A stretch of 64,000 nucleotides of DNA from Nannobrachium achirus (lineage: Eukaryota; Chordata; Actinopteri; Myctophiformes; Myctophidae), in assembly GCA_963921795.1 (NCBI GenBank), contig OY997653.1, forward strand, positions 27,505,994 to 27,569,993. The letters run 5' to 3'. The notes beneath the pieces are model-generated. The model saw nothing but the letters and a program-made list of their open reading frames with translations, had not been told where the DNA came from and did not search any database. Shown piece by piece: positions 1-30,478 of this stretch. Numbering within the stretch: position 1 is the stretch's first letter; every line of letters starts with the position of its first letter. The position numbers were made by a program, and so were the translations under genes.

Positions 1-44
1 AAGACCTAGTGTCACTGTCTACTATGTTATGACCATTCAGTTCA

Positions 45-393
45 AGGGACAGTCTTTTTGCAGGTCTTTCAGTCCAAGTGTATCATAAAAGCACCTCCCG
101 TTGATCCGACCAGGTTAGCATTCACCAGTGTCGGCAGGTTAACATTTCATCAGGTTAGCATTCACCAGTGTCGGCAGGTTAGCATTCACCAGCGTCGGCA
201 GGTTAGCATTTCACCAGGTTAGGATTCACCAGCGTTAGTTTTACTGAGGTTAGGGTTAAGGTTAGTTTTAGATGTATCTCCGTCCCCCCGACTTTCGTCA
301 CCTCCACGCAGCCAATCACAAGCTTCCGCTGCCTTAACCGAGTTGCCTTTTTGATACACTCGGACTGAAAGACCTGCTAAAAACACTGTCCCT
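45..393. mobile_element. hAT-like MITE with internal minisatellite
   Basis: Long inverted termini start AGGGACAGT at 45 and end ACTGTCCCT at 393. The same 8 bases, TCAGTTCA, lie on both sides (37-44 and 394-401), as expected for a hAT-type target-site duplication. The interior (about 98-245) is a degenerate tandem array built from CAGGTTAGCATTCACCAG-like units. No coding capacity. It lies in the left part of the window, downstream of parp1 exon 2 on the minus strand, so probably within parp1 intron 2. Confidence 0.8.
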
Positions 394-529
394 TCAGTTC
401 AAAGCATCATCTTCAGCAAGCAAGTATCCAAATAACTCCATAGACAGTACATTTTTTGTTTGTGTGCAACACTGTGGTATTACAGATCCTTTGGGAGGAA
501 ATGGACATGTGTTAAAGTTGAATACTGAC

Positions 530-3225
530 CCCCCACGGCTCCTCCACTTTCTATGGCCTTCTTGACTTTTTCTTGGTCATCCCAGCGGAGGTCTGAGAAG
601 CCACTGATGTCAGCGGTGGACTGAGCTGCTGCTCGAAGCCAGAAACAAGAGAAGTGGTGCCAGTGGGGGACCTTTCCATCAAACATGGGTGACTGAGGAG
701 ACAGGACACAATGACCTTTAGGGAGGCAGTTTAAACTACTGGAATGTTTTAGATCAACATTGGGGCTCAAGTTATCCTCATCCAAATGCTAACACACACT
801 CCAACGAGCACAATAACACTTAGGGCTTATGGGGGCATGCTGATAATGTGTCTGTACTTTTTTTAATGCCAGGTGTTTGAGTATTTAAGAATAATTAAGG
901 CTACAATATGCAATTTTATTTTTATGATTTTACATACTGTATGTGTGATGTAGGGCAGGCTAGTATGTTGTTCTGGTGCAGGACGCAACACAGAAAACTG
1001 GACAATTAAGTCCAATGTTTTATTAGTCAACATCGCAGGCAGAATGACAATAATAATAAAAGCAAAATAGCAACAATAAAACTATGCAGATGGCATATGG
1101 CTGCTAAAAAGAAATAAAGAAAATAGAATGACATACAGACAGCACTGCCATCCTAACATCTTGAGTAATTAAGGCAACATATTCCCTGTGTCTCTCTATA
1201 TACGCACGCATTCAGACATGACAGCTGACAGGTTTGGTGGGATATTAAAGGGGAAGACCACCCATTTTCAATATTGAACTATGTCATTAATATACCTTAG
1301 AGGAGTTGTGTGGAAATTAAAAAAAAAGTTCCCCCCCTTCTGTGTTGCCTAGAACTGGAGGATTGATTTTGGGGTTTGTATTGTAAAGTACAACTTGATG
1401 ACATCACACATTGTACTTTACAATACAAACCCCAAAATCAATCCTCCAGTTCTAGGCAACACAGAAGAGGGGGAACTTTTTTTTTATTTCCACACAACTC
1501 CTCTATAAAGGTATATTAATTACATAGTTCAATATTGAAAATGGGTGGTCTTCCCCTTTAATAAATCAAAACGTTTAAAATGTATAATAATCTTCAACTA
1601 GACTCAAGTTTGACTGTCTTTCTGATACAGAATGACATAACATTAGCTAGCAAACAGACAGACATATTTGTGGGGTCCAAAGTACTGTATCTTCTAATAC
1701 TACTAGTAAGACGCCTCAGGGCGACCTCACGCCACAGTGATGTGGACATCAGGGATCTCCATATATGGGCATACAAGGGATTTGTTCCCCTGGCATCACA
1801 GGGATCCCCATCTCTCCATATATGGGCATAAAAGGGATTTGTTCCCCTGGCATCACAGGGATCCCCATCTCTCCATATATGGGCATAAAAGGAATTTGTT
1901 CCCTGGCATCACAGGGATCTCCATATCTCCATATATGGGCATAAAAGGGATTTGTTCCCCCTGGCATCACAGGGATCTCTCTAACAGGGCATCGTTAATA
2001 TTGATGACATTAGGGAACTCCATATATGGGCATAAAAGGGATTCTGTTAGTGTGACAAAAGAGCATGATGACATATTTTTACGGTCTATGGGTTTGCCCA
2101 TCTGCCGATCAGGAGAGAGAATCCATATCAGCTTCAATTTGATAAGTGTACCAGACAGTTCCAATTTTGTCAGACCATTTGTTTATGTCATCACTCCAAA
2201 TCCACTTGTTTATACTGTGTGAGTTCTCTCTCCTGATTGGATAACATAGGTATCTTGGCCTGAAGTTAAAATTTTCTGTTTAAAGAGCTGGAGAGACATG
2301 GAGACCCCTGTTTACTGAACAAACACTGTAGCAATGAGTACTATCAGAATATACTATAGAGCTATTTAAAACTTATTTTAACAAATACAATCTCTTACCC
2401 TACCTTTAAATGGATTCATAATCTACGGACCAGCTCTAGATTTTTATATTTTCCTCTGATATTTTACTTTGTAATTATTCACAATACTCTGAACTTTTGC
2501 ATAGTTCTGTGTATATTTGTCTGTCATTTATGTAAACAAGCCATTGTGCTTTCTTGGGTTAAAATCCTATTAGTAGACCAATCTGAACTGTACTTTGCTT
2601 TTCCTATGCGAACTTCTAATCAAGTATTCAATCGATCAATCAAAACTGTACTAGACAATAGAAGACTTCATTTGGCTCTGGCTCATTCAATTCATTCAAT
2701 GCATCGTCTTTTTACAGCCGTTGTGAGTCAGCATAAATAACGTTGTAGTTTGTAATGGCACCACAATCACTTTATTACAGACAATGAGACAACAAGAGCC
2801 GACATGCACAGCAAGACAGAAGAATCCAGAAGCAATGCAGATCAATCATGGTCATCCTCATCCATCCTTTGTCGTTAGTTAGCCATTCAGATGCTAGCTA
2901 GAGAGGGCCTGCCATCTTCAACACAGCTCATTCAAAACACGACAAACTATCAGTTTACACCAGATAGCTCAATGCTGAATGAACACCCAGACCAATACGG
3001 CTGAGATGCATGCAAAAGGTACACGTTTTATTGTGTTGTTGGCCCTACAGTAGCCGTTTAGCTGTGCGCTGCAGCCCCAGACACAAGACGTCGTACACCC
3101 ACCTGCACCATGATAGCCATTCTCAGCGAGTCTTTAGCAATGTTCTCTTTGCACTTCTTGCACGACGCGCGGCCACTCTTGGCATATTCTGCCTTGTAGA
3201 GCTTGTCTTCCTGAGAGTCTGCCAT
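530..3225 (-). CDS. parp1: parp1, poly(ADP-ribose) polymerase 1, exons 1-2 (5' part only)
   Basis: Two coding exons on the minus strand: exon 1 at 3225-3103 (ATG, 41 codons, phase 0, donor GTGGGT) and exon 2 at 692-530 (acceptor CTCCTCAG, donor GTCAGT, phase 1). Exon 1 reads [20 protein letters not shown] and continues [21 protein letters not shown]. Exon 2 reads [18 protein letters not shown] and continues to [16 protein letters not shown]. This is the N-terminal PARP-type zinc finger 1, which recognises DNA strand breaks in the nucleus. The zinc ligands are Cys22, Cys25, His54 and Cys57. The segment between finger and GFSDLRWDD is two residues shorter than I recall for human. The remaining exons (finger 2, finger 3, BRCT, WGR, catalytic domain) lie beyond the left edge. 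The start choice rests on the family N-terminus. The gene runs in the same direction as adcy8, whose stop is about 2.3 kb upstream of this ATG. Confidence 0.93.
1243..1563. mobile_element. palindromic MITE with TA target duplication
   Basis: A nearly perfect fold-back element: TATTAAAGGGGAAGACCACC at the left is mirrored as CTTCCCCTTTAATA at the right. The arms are about 155 bases around a short centre near 1400. TA flanks both ends, as in Tc1/mariner-type insertions. Non-coding; inside parp1 intron 1. Confidence 0.85.
1738..2040. repeat. tandem repeat (about 57 bp) with five CCATATATGG motifs
   Basis: Four near-identical units of about 57 bases plus a diverged fifth. Each carries CCATATATGGGCATAAAAGG, at 1759, 1816, 1873, 1929 and 2020. 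CCATATATGG matches the SRF CArG consensus CC(A/T)6GG. The same sequence family recurs in each serpin unit (near 57.9-58.2 and 61.3-61.6 kb). It lies in parp1 intron 1. The frames through it are simple repeat translations, not genes. Confidence 0.8.
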
Positions 3226-3402
3226 TGTTGTTCCTTAATTGGTAGATAAAAGAAGCACAACTTCTTGTACACAGACGTGGTGAAAACACAGTCCCAGGAC
3301 GGAGCTGTGATGCAGCAGCAGTAATTCAACCCGCATGCGTTCACACTGCGCTGAGCCCGCGCTACTCGCAGCCAGGCAGGAGCAATCGAGTATCGTCTCG
3401 GG

Positions 3403-3568
3403 CAGTGGCGTCAGTTCACAAAAAGCTAAGGTATGGCAACATGACTGGTGTCTTGCACGCGCGCGACACCAGTCATGTTGCCATTTTAAGAAGTACATTT
3501 TATTTTTTTCTCCCTGTAGCCAAGGTATGGCAGCTGCCATAGCTTGCCATACCCAATTGACGCCTCTG
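3403..3568. mobile_element. CAGNGGCGTCA-type MITE (copy 1), parp1 promoter
   Basis: Starts CAGTGGCGTCAGTT and ends AATTGACGCCTCTG (inverted termini). It is flanked by GTCTCGGG on the left and again two bases beyond the right end, so the duplication is imperfect. It carries a palindrome around GGTGTCTTGCACGCGCGCGA. The right half shares GGTATGGCAGCTGCCAT with copies at 9632 and 12502. It sits about 180 bases upstream of the parp1 ATG. Confidence 0.7.
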
Positions 3569-3599
3569 CGGTCTCGGGAGGAAACGGGGACACCAATCA

Positions 3600-5512
3600 A
3601 TCACCTACACTAGGGTTTCTCAAACCTGCTGTTGTGCTATTGTGCCACTGCCACCCTACCCTAGGCTATGGACTGAGGCAGGGGACGGGGTGACATGACG
3701 CCAGTCACATTGTTGACAGATATTGATACAGTATTAACTGTAGCTAGACTGTACTGAGTTAGACTCAGACAGAGGCTACCTGATCAACCAGTCTCACTTC
3801 AGGGATCATGCCTCTAGGTGGCAGAATTGGTACAATCAATGCAACAACATTAGGCATAAGTGATGCAATGGAAATCTGTAGGCTATTATGAAAAACTAAG
3901 TAATGTTTTGCTTCTGTCCCAAAACCCTGTTTTATTCCAGCTATTACTGTAGGCCTACCACAGTATGAAATATGGTGGCTGAAATGAAAACACACTCAAT
4001 TTTATTTTCATGACTGGTTTTATTAGCAGAAAATGAGAACACAGTAAAAATAAACACAGTTACCCAGCTACAAATAGCATAGTTTTACTATAATAAATGT
4101 ACAACAGACCTAAAAAAAAAGAAAGAAAAAAAAGACATACAATATCATCTTTACATTGAGGTAAAAAAATATTTCGCCGCCTTTCACTAGGCTATAATGA
4201 CAGGAGTATGAAGTGAGATCAGTGCCACTGTCAGATTATGACAGTGACAGAGTGTTTTTGGCAATCAGATGTGGTTCAGTTAAGGTCAGGTTTTTATCCA
4301 TTAAACCACTAGACTAGACAAAAAGCAACATGGTTAACTGCTGAATGTGTCACTAGTCTGAAGAAGAGCAGTGTGCTTGAAACATCGCTCAGCCCACTCA
4401 TGTGGTACCAAAGATAAATAGTGTGAGAACTTTTATTTTGTCTCCAAGTTGGTGGTTTGTCAGCACCCCTTTGATGTTTGACTATGGCATAGACATTTGA
4501 CAAGATAATTGACAACACTTTCAAGAGAGCCACTGTAGACTTAGTGTCACAGCAAAATGTGTGTACATTTAATTGTATATTGATCTACCGTATATAAGGG
4601 TCAGTTCTTAAACTAACTTACACTGAGAATCTTGCTGATAAAGTAGCAGTTTTTCTCATACCTATTGACCTTTTGGAACATCATTAATACAGTGGAAAAA
4701 GCAGAAGAATCAATAGTTGTTTGAGATGATGAATTAGAATAGTGTGTGGTTGCGGTCAGCTGGATACGAGGAATCCACAAAATGTGTACTGGTCCTGATT
4801 AATTCCATCTTACATATTGTGATGTCACGTGAAGCTTGACCAATCCTCTCATTGGACATTATATTGAGGTATTATGTTTGGCTTAGAGGTATGGGCTTAG
4901 TGGTGACATATAATCACAATATTGTTGCAGTACAAGTACATACATGTCGGCCTTTGTTATAATTGTATAATGAAACAATGGAAACAAGACTCATAGCGTG
5001 TAGATACAGTACATACAGGTTCTATACTGTGTTCATATGGGAACCAGAGCTCTGAACATGATTATTCAAAGTTGGTGAAGCTGAAGAGGTCCATTAGGTT
5101 CTTTCAATGGAAAGAGGCATATAAAACATAGTACTCCAGAGGCGGTCACTCCAGGAGTATCGTATTTGATCCTGTATGGTGTCCTGGAACCTTATGAATA
5201 GTTTTAGTTCGGCACTGTAAATCAAAAGAGTTCCTCTTGGGCAGTCAACTCTCCCTCGATGTCTTTCTTTTTATATATAGCCTATATACTGTAAGGAAGA
5301 TGTGACGCACACAGAGAGGATAGCATGCAAACAGGAGTGAAGCCTCTGATGGGCTTCAATAGCCCCTTGCATCTCTGAACAGGTCTCTGTAATCTCTGAA
5401 GCACGCTGATCCCAAAGTGTTTTTAAGTCACTTTTGTGTACACAAACAATGACAATGTGTCATACCAAAAGAATGCGAGGGGGCTGAATCCTGCACCAGT
5501 GTCATATGTCCC
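3600..5512. other. intergenic stretch between parp1 and the adcy8 stop codon
   Basis: No coding sequence recognised. The right-hand part, just below 5513, must contain the adcy8 3' untranslated region, but I cannot place the polyadenylation site with confidence. The rest is AT-rich single-copy-looking sequence. Confidence 0.5.
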
Positions 5513-23465
<17,953 letters not shown>

Positions 23466-23782
23466 GACGATGACCTTAGTCGATCTTTGCTTGTTTCAGC
23501 CTACGGGAATACAGCAGGGCCACATTCCCTGTGGTGGTTGAAGAGAGATGATGACATTAGAAGTAGTACATTTCAGTGACTTTTTTCGTATGCAATTCAA
23601 TGGGCCATGCTTTTCAATCACACCACAAACAGAGGGATCCTTATAATAAACAATAAATAAACATATGAGCCATAAACAGATGACAGTTGTCTTTTGAAGA
23701 CGGTGATACTGATTTGGTTACATCAATGTATAAACAACTACAGCAATTACAACAACTACTGCAAAAACAACATTATTACAAA

Positions 23783-24267
23783 CTTGTTATAATATAATAA
23801 GATAAGAGAGTCACAATAATTTAAAAAGAGCTGCAATTTGTGGAAAGCTTGCACAAAATGATTTTATCCACTCTTTTATGCCTGGTGTAAACTTACACTG
23901 AGAAGCTAAAAAAGGTCCAATGATTTTGGGATCAATGGACCTATATTATTAACTTCTGCTAATAAACAAAAGCCATGAATACTACAGTAATTTCAAGCCA
24001 CTCTTTCACCTATACTGTAATTCAGAAATTATTTGTCCAGTGCAGGAAACATACAAATTACATTAGTGTCATATAACCATAACCAATATATGTCTTATGA
24101 GGGGGCTAAAGATATTGGTCCATTGATCCCAACCTTTTTTAGCTTCTCAGTGTAAGTTTACACCAGGCATAAAAGAGTGGATAAAATTATTTTGTGCAAG
24201 CTTTCCACTAATTGTAGCTCTTTTTAAATTATTGTGACTCTCTTATCTTATTATTATATTATAACAA
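23783..24267. mobile_element. fold-back MITE with about 170-bp inverted arms
   Basis: The left arm (CTTGTTATAATATAATAAG onwards, 23783-23950) is mirrored at 24095-24267 (ends ATTATATTATAACAAG). Shared inner motifs are GCCTGGTGTAAACTTACACT and AGTGTAAGTTTACACCAGGC. Non-coding; just upstream of adcy8 exon 1. Confidence 0.85.
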
Positions 24268-24786
24268 GAATAAGAGTGAATCCTCAAATATCAAAACAAA
24301 CATGTTTACTTTGTTTAAGTTTATTTAGTACTAATGTTCTTTTTACATCCTTTTTTTCCAGTTACAATCTCTCCATTTCTTTTAGTGGTGTGCCAAAGTC
24401 TTTGTTCAAAGCACAAAGAAGTGCCCATACAGTATATAGTGTTTAGTGGGTGTTATAACATGCCCCCCTAATTTATGATCAAGTGGTATGCATATTCAGC
24501 ATGTGGGTAAGAGCATTTAAGTAGGTTCGGTGCACCAGTGGACTTATCTTGTTTTTTCTCTTTAACAGAAAATGAAGAGAAATTGAAGAGAATATTGCTG
24601 GCACTAGATAAGTGAGTATATAGAAACCAAGGCCAGAGAGTGAGGGAAGACATACAAGACTAGACGGAAGTCGAGTAAGAACTTGGATCCTAGCAACCCA
24701 CGTACCGGTACATGCTCAGTGCAAAGCCACATGGTACCCCGAAACAATCTTTTACATATGAGATACATTATCTCTGTGATTTAATG

Positions 24787-25264
24787 CAGGGGTCTTCAAT
24801 AGGGGGTCCGGGACCCCTAGGGGGTCCTCAGAGTTACTACAGGGGGTCCTCCAAATCTTTGTGTGATAAAACTTATTTTTTTCTCCTTTTTTTTTAAAAA
24901 ACACTTGAACCCTAGCATCTATATTTGGAGAACTTTAGCCAAAAATAGCAGATCTACAAGCTCACAACGCCTCGCGCTGCGAGGCGTTGTGAGCTTGTAG
25001 ATCGGCTATTTTTGGCAAAGATGTTTGGTGTAGAGGGGGAAAAGAGCAGACTAAGTACAGAGTGAAAGGTCAAGTTTATTAAGTATTGATGGTTCAAGTG
25101 GTTAAATATCTGAAAACACAAATTGACATGAATCCAAAATACACTGATGATTGTGCTGTCAAAACGATGAAACTATATGGAATCTATGAAAAGGTTGTGG
25201 GGGTCCCTGCTTCATCTCTCTCTCAACTAAGGGGTCCTTGGCCTGAAAACGTTGAAGACCCCTG
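24787..25264. mobile_element. hAT MITE with perfect 8-bp duplication and nested hairpin
   Basis: Starts CAGGGGTCTTCAATAGGGGG and ends CGTTGAAGACCCCTG. The target duplication ATTTAATG is present on both sides (24779-24786 and 25265-25272). Inside, 24938-25016 forms a nearly perfect 79-base palindrome around GCCTCGCGCTGCGAGGC. Confidence 0.92.
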
Positions 25265-25272
25265 ATTTAATG

Positions 25273-26404
25273 TTTTGGAGAAGTTCCCACGTGTTGGACA
25301 AGGTACACAACCTTAAACAGACTCCACCCACCCTGCCTGTTGCTATATTTAGACATGAGCTGGTTAAAGCCCAGAGCTAAACTCCTCATGGCTTGACATA
25401 GAGTCACAACTCAACATAGATCTATAGCAGGCAGACTGGATATCATTATAAGATGTCTGTAGACATGGCTTGCAGGTTGTTTGTTCGCAATGAATATTGA
25501 ATTAAATTAATTGAATTATCTCCCCACCTATAACCATAGTAGTGAATGTTTGGACGTTAGGAATAGTCTTACAGAGCCGTGCTTGTGAAGTTCTCTCCAG
25601 TCTATTTCTATGCCATGAAGATCAGTAGCTTACAAACCCATTACGGCCACTGAGAGTAAACATTATTGCAGTCTCATCGAGTAATAAACATTGATTTCCT
25701 TCTATTAATTGTTTATAACTAAAATGTCAGGACTATATGCAGATTACGCAGACTTCATCATTTAAATATCCCAATTGTACACACCGGCACTCAAATACAA
25801 AACTGACCTGCATTGACTTGCACACTGTATGTCCCGTCCTCACTTGTCGAAAGGTAAATTGCCATAGCAGATACTCAAACTGGGTACTCTTGACCCCCCC
25901 ATAATCCACTTTTGCTTGTTTCTTTGTACTTGAAAACAAGAGAGTATGAAGAAATGAAGTGAAAAAAGACAAAATCCACAATAGAGAAAATACAAGTGAC
26001 ACAATCCCTGCTGTGTAGGGACAACAATCATGAAAAACAAAGCAAAATACAATAAAAATGTCCAGGAAATATGTAACAAGTTGCTCTGGCAGGGCTATGG
26101 CTCACTAACAGCATAGAGAGTCAGGGTATTGGTACAGAGCAAAGCTTCAAGAGTGATCCAAAGAGGATTACTTAGTCAGCAACCATTGCCATTGTGCCTT
26201 AAAGGCAGAGCTGTTTTAAGTCTTTTGGTGCACGTCCAAGTCAAGTCTTAGTCATTTGACAGAAATTGACAAGTCTCAGTCATTCGAGACAAGTCACAAG
26301 TCAAGTAAGTCACAAGTCTGGAGTCATGTTGTTTCATGTAATGCTGGCATACACACGTATGCCCATTATGCAAAATACTGCGTTTGATGTTTTACGGCAT
26401 CAAC
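25273..26404. other. stretch without recognised features
   Basis: No gene, RNA gene or clear repeat recognised. The short open frames here show no family motif. Confidence 0.4.
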
Positions 26405-28639
26405 ATTTTAGGCAGGAACATTCACGTCAAGAATATAACAATTAATAACATAATGAACAGATAGACTCGGCAAGATATTGGCAAGGATATTTAACCATTT
26501 ATTGCATAAATGGAATACAGTTAAACTTGGCGTTTGAAGGGCTCCGCGATCGGAGATGCTCCCTGAATTTTGTGCAGGCATTTCTGAGCATGCTAAGCAA
26601 AATCAGGGAACGCAGCAATACCCCCCATAGGGATAGAATAGCAATAACCGTGGCATGTAACATAGTCAAATCACAGTATTGAGCTTAACAACATTGACAT
26701 GAACTTAGACAAAATCACAGTATGAGCTTAACAACATGACATGAAACTTAGACAAGATCACAGTACTTGCTTAACCACATTGACATGTAACTTAATCAGA
26801 CAATCACAAGTATTTGAGCTTAGCCAGAGTGATCATGCAAAGGTGGAGGCTGGGGTGGAGGAGGAAGCAAGCAGCAAATGATTCCGAAGCTTCGGAACCA
26901 AGCATTGGTAGGGAAAGCAAGCTCTATTTAAAGGAGCCTTCCCTACTGATTGAGAGCTCTGATTGGAGTATGGCAGTCATGTGACATAATGACCAGCAGA
27001 TATGTTAATGAGGTATGAGAACAGAGCTGACTGACAACTGACACTCAGACTGGCGGCGACTTGACTCCCATGCCCTGCATAAACTTACGCTATGCTTTAT
27101 TTTAGGCAGGAACATTCACGTCAAGAATATAACAATTAATAACATAATGAACAGATAGACTCGGCAAGATATTGGCAAGGATATTTAACCATTTATTGCA
27201 TAAATGGAATACAGTTAAACTTGGCGTTTGAAGGGCTCCGCGATCGGAGATGCTCCCTGAATTTTGTGCAGGCATTTCTGAGCATGCTAAGCAAAATCAG
27301 GGAACGCAGCAATACCCCCCAAAACTAATGAGCTTGCTCTGTCTTGGCAGGGCTCGGCCAACCAGAGAGCGCTTTAAAACCCCCCAAAACACGGAACCCA
27401 ACGCCACATAAAACCTGTGTCAGTCAGACTCTGGTTATGTGTAGCAGCAGAGCGCCACTGCAGACTTCTACATGATTAAAAGTAAAAGACTGCAGAGTCT
27501 TGAACCATGAGAAGCCATCCTAAGCTTAGCAGTAACTATGTGTAGCAGCAGCTAGCTGCGATCTCTGCGTTGACAAATTTATTTTATGCTAAAAGATACA
27601 TGCTGCATCTTAAAAGAGAGACCATTCTATGATTAGTGAAATGAAATAGCTAAGAGAGGCAGCGAAGCGACGCTGCCGACCTTTGAAATAATTATTCCGT
27701 TAAGAAGCAGTTCTTAAATTAAGAAAAGGCCATCCTACCATTAGTGTATAAAGTGGGTCAGTTACGCTTGCTGTGCTGTGTGTGCGAGCGGTTCTAACGC
27801 AGAACCAAATTTTATTAAGCAGTTGGTCTTAAGCCATCCTACACTGCGAAGAAGAGTGAATCAGCTACGCTTGCCGAGTTGTGCCCCATCCCTTAAAGGG
27901 GGAGCGAGCTGTTTGAGGTTACCCACCATGCTAGGTAGACGTGACCCTGCAATTGGAAGTTGATATTAACAGCTGTGATAACCGTGCCAACCACCTTTGA
28001 GCAATTAATTAGCCGACCGTCTCCTCACTTAATGCCGCTCATGCTTTTGAGCAACAAGAATGACCTCCTTCCTGGCGAGTAACATTCATAGCTGCTGAGG
28101 ATCAGCGTCCATAACTTCCGAGTTGGAGCCAGCCCGGTTGTATGCATAGAGAGATGTACAGGTGTGGAGCCATCCCCGATGCTGCAGGAAGCATCTCTGG
28201 TAGCCATCCTTCCAAGGTCCGATACAGCTTGCCTCGCCAGAGGACGCCAGGCAGATACCATGACAGAGGATAGAAAGAAGTATTAGTTTGAGAACGTAGT
28301 CTGGATTGCCTTGATGCACCACCCGGCTGAATATTAATGAACTCATACAAGCATAAGGTGCTGCTGAAATATACTTAGAATCATCTTGAGACTTGTTGCA
28401 ACGATCATCATTATTATAATTATTATTATCATCCACAACCACGCAATCTATATAATACATCTGACTTATCAGCCATATAATTATGCCTTTAGATGAAGAT
28501 GCAGTTTGATTAACGAATGACCTGCCTTTCATGGCTTCGGGAGGAGGTCCAGGTGAGTATCCTCGATCCAGAATCCTCGATCATCGCGACACATCGATGT
28601 CGCTCATGAAACAGGCAGGCAGCCACTCCCCTGTCTGCT

Positions 28640-28740
28640 GAATCTGTAGCGTGCAAGCAGGCGGGCCAGCAGGCAGGCAGGCGTGCAGCAGGTGGGCAGG
28701 CAGGCGTGCAGGCAGGCAGGAGTACAGGCAGGCAGGCTCA
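28640..28740 (+). repeat. GCAGGCAG-rich simple repeat
   Basis: Irregular tandem GGCAGGCAGGCGTGCAG units inside the split-repeat element. Confidence 0.8.
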
Positions 28741-29320
28741 TGGTTGCAGCAGAAGTAGCGTTAGCTGAAGCTGTAGTAGCAATGCCCTCTGCAGTGCCAA
28801 CCGACTCCTGACTGGCCTCATGGCATTATACGGTAGTGGACGAAACTATAAAGATAAACATGTTAGCAGAAAACACACAGAAGCTGCAGCACAACGCTGC
28901 AATGACATGCTGTAGCAGCAGCCATGCAGCAGCTCCAGCACGAAGCTGAAAAGATAAACATGATGTTCGCAGCAGACATTTAGCAGCCTCAGCAAGAAGC
29001 TATATAGAAAAACACGATTTAGCGGAACATGAAGCAGCTTTAGCATGAAGCTGCAATGATAAAACCTGATGCCGTAGCAGTGGGCATGCCACAGCTCCGG
29101 CATGGAGCTGTAATGATAAACATGATGTTAGCATTAACTAGCAGTAGCATTAGCTGTAATTATTAGCAGTTATGCTAGCAGGCAGCAGCAGGTTGAGTGG
29201 AGCTAGCAATAGCTGAAATTCTAGGACACATGATAGTATCTGACTGAAGCAGCAGCAACAAGAGCCATTAGCACAATTATGTGATCATTGTAGCATAGCA
29301 GCACAACTGATAAAGAAAGA

Positions 29321-29745
29321 AGCCTGGAAATGAAACATGATGTTAGCAACAGACATGTAGCAGCTTTAGCATGAGCATAAGTTGAGCATACAGCAAAATG
29401 GCAGAAGCCTGGAAATGAAACATGATGTTAGCAACAGACATGTAGCAGCTTTAGCATGAGCATAAGTTGGGCATACAGCAAAATGGCAGAAGCCTGGAAA
29501 TGAAACATGATGTTAGCAACAGACATGTAGCAGCTTTAGCATGAGCATAAGTTGAGCATACAGCAAAATGGCAGAAGCCTGGAAATGAAACATGATGTTA
29601 GCAACAAACATGTAGCAGCTTTAGCATGAGCACAAGTTGAGCATACAGCAAAATGGCAGAAGCCTGGAAATGAAACATGATGTTAGCAACAGACATGTAG
29701 CAGCTTTAGCATGAGCACAAGTTGAGCATACAGCAAAATGGCAGA
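29321..29745 (+). repeat. 85-bp minisatellite, five units
   Basis: Units start AGCCTGGAAATGAAACATG at 29321, 29406, 29491, 29576 and 29661, so the period is exactly 85. Each contains ATGTAGCAGCTTTAGCATG. Units differ by single bases. Part of the body of the split-repeat element. Confidence 0.95.
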
Positions 29746-29771
29746 ATCGAAGCAGCAGCCAGCCTATGCAG

Positions 29772-29920
<149 letters not shown>

Positions 29921-30099
29921 TCCACCGTGTGCAAAATTACAGAACAAGTGTTTAACGCTGTTCCGAACAACGTTCAGCATGTACTGGCTGTGCATAGATA
30001 CAATAATCAACTCAGTTTATCCATTTCACATGGCCACTTCAGTGTTACCATGCTAGCGTTTGTAGCATAAGACAATGGCACCCCTGAGTGTTACTAGCA

Positions 30100-30478
30100 T
30101 TAGCCGCTAACATAAGCATTTAGCAGTGAACAAGCTTTTCACATGGCCATTCCAGTGTTCCCATGATAGCGTTGTAGCATGAGCCCATGACAACCCCCGA
30201 GTTACTAACATTAGCCTCTAACATTAGCATTTAGCAGTGAACAAGCCTCTCCCCATGCTGGAATGTATCCTCTTACTCCATACAACTCAAAGGTTCCAAA
30301 TGCGCTAACATTAGCATTTAGCAGTGAACAAGCCTCTCCCCATGCTGGAATGTATCCTCTTACTCTATACAACTCAAAGGTTCCAAATGCGCTAACATTA
30401 GCATTTAGCAGTGAACAAGCCTCTCACCATGCTGGAATATCCCTCTCACTCAAACCTCTCTCAAAGGTTCCTGAGTAA
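30100..30478 (+). repeat. minisatellite of about 88 bp
   Basis: ACATTAGCATTTAGCAGTGA recurs near 30217, 30306 and 30394, with a diverged relative near 30110. The units include CAAGCCTCTCCCCATGCTGG. Part of the split-repeat element. Confidence 0.85.

Noticed and set aside
232..266. Telomere-like GGTTAGGGTTAAGG
   Set aside because: Only two to three degenerate units inside a MITE minisatellite.
1737..2222. 161-codon frame and a CRISPR-like look of regular repeats
   Set aside because: The frame is a 57-bp tandem repeat read through; the intervals are not unique spacers, and the genome is vertebrate.
28086..28532. 148-codon frame on the minus strand
   Set aside because: No recognisable motif, simple-sequence stretches, and it lies in the non-coding body of the split-repeat element.
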